Assembly: GCA_002327785.1 (NCBI GenBank)
Contig: DCUI01000024.1
Span: 1,483 to 8,438 of the forward strand
DNA: 6,956 bases
Source: Phycisphaerales bacterium UBA2218
Lineage (GTDB): Bacteria; Planctomycetota; Phycisphaerae; Sedimentisphaerales; Anaerobacaceae
Direction of reading: 5' to 3'
The translations under genes were made by a program, and so were the position numbers. The notes beneath the pieces were generated by a model. The model did not search any database, was not told where the DNA came from, and saw only the letters and a list, made by a program, of their open reading frames with translations. Shown here piece by piece: positions 6,641 through 6,956 of this stretch. Position 1 is the stretch's first letter; each line of letters begins with the position of its first letter.

Positions 6641-6906
6641 GGCGTCTCTTCGGATGAATTCAAAGTCGCATGTGGGTGACACTCTGACAGCCTGACGGCA
6701 TCACCACTCTTTCGTGGTGGAAGGCCGTTCTCGGCAGTCTGTTGTCGGTTCGAATCTACGAATTCAATCATCAATGATGCCCAGGCGGACTCCGTCCCCG
6801 TCGGATGCACAACCTCGTCGCAAGCAACCTGCACTTTCGCGCTGCGTCCTTCGCAAATCCGTGGAGCCGGTGCAACGTACAATCCTCCAGCGATTGACTG
6901 CACCAT
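6637..6906 (-). CDS. Hypothetical 89-residue ORF directly upstream of the flippase
   Basis: I do not recognise this product and call it with caution. It reads MVQSIAGGLYVAPAPR at the start and ends in a polar, Ser/Glu-rich tail (LNSSEETP). There is no clear transmembrane helix; one weak hydrophobic stretch is near WASLMIEFV. It is supported by a GTGA stop/start overlap with the preferred flippase start at 6640, the junction style used elsewhere in this operon, and by codon pattern: by hand count about 35 of 89 codons begin with G, as expected for coding sequence. Against it, no good ribosome site precedes ATG 6906 and no domain is recognisable. An in-frame TAA at 6922-6924 lies 15 bases upstream of the ATG, so it cannot simply be the tail of a longer in-frame gene unless there is a frameshift. 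If it is not a gene, the stretch 6683-6956 is an intergenic leader. Confidence 0.38.
   Translation of the reverse strand: MVQSIAGGLYVAPAPRICEGRSAKVQVACDEVVHPTGTESAWASLMIEFVDSNRQQTAENGLPPRKSGDAVRLSECHPHATLNSSEETP
6702..6719 (-). repeat. Small perfect inverted repeat (6-bp stem, 6-base loop)
   Basis: On the minus strand CACCAC, loop GAAAGA, then GTGGTG forms a perfect six-pair hairpin 62 bases upstream of GTG 6640, inside the proposed 89-residue ORF. No T-run follows, so it is not an intrinsic terminator. It could be an RNA hairpin affecting flippase translation or simply chance. Confidence 0.25.
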
Positions 6907-6956
6907 CCCCAGCAGATCCGCTTATGCTCCCCTGTCTTCGGTCACCGTCGCCGCGA

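Noticed and set aside
6740..6800. Sigma-70-like promoter (TTGATG near TAGATT) upstream of the flippase
   Set aside because: The two boxes are about 10 bases apart rather than 16-18, and no better pair was seen.
6922..6956. Possible C-terminal end (AATVTEDRGA, then TAA) of a gene entering from the right edge
   Set aside because: Only about ten codons are visible, too few to separate from chance, although a gene ending here 15 bases before ATG 6906 would fit the operon spacing.

Overview
This window reads as the central part of a bacterial surface or secreted polysaccharide locus of the Wzx/Wzy (flippase/polymerase) type. Every gene I can support lies on the minus strand, so transcription runs from high to low coordinates. 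The organism cannot be named from the sequence. Base composition looks moderately GC-rich, with ATG and GTG starts and Shine-Dalgarno-like sites, so it is a bacterium. A flippase/polymerase system suggests a Gram-negative-type envelope, but this is inference.

Layout in transcription order: a short hypothetical ORF (6637-6906); a flippase (5237-6640); two different FkbM-family methyltransferases in tandem (4378-5262 and 3629-4381); a family 2 glycosyltransferase (2721-3632); a polytopic O-antigen polymerase/ligase-like protein (1445-2716); a family 4 glycosyltransferase (240-1451); and the N-terminus of a second family 2 glycosyltransferase that leaves the window at base 1 (1-203). Junctions are extremely tight. 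There are GTGA or ATGA four-base stop/start overlaps at 6637-6640, 4378-4381 and 3629-3632, a 26-base overlap at 5237-5262, a 4-base gap at 2717-2720, a 7-base overlap at 1445-1451 and a 36-base gap at 204-239. No terminator or convincing internal promoter was seen, so this is most likely one polycistronic unit with translational coupling.

Proposed joint function (inference from families): the glycosyltransferases add sugars to a lipid-linked repeat unit on the cytoplasmic face, the FkbM enzymes O-methylate sugar hydroxyls, the flippase moves the unit across the inner membrane, and the polytopic protein joins units into a polymer or transfers them to an acceptor. The initiating phosphoglycosyltransferase, chain-length regulator, exporter and nucleotide-sugar enzymes are not here and should lie outside the window.

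Nothing points to a wholly new system. The points worth attention are the tandem pair of divergent FkbM enzymes, the small unrecognised ORF coupled to the flippase by a GTGA overlap, and several starts that automatic gene calling would probably place too far upstream. No RNA genes, CRISPR arrays, insertion sequences or attachment sites were seen.
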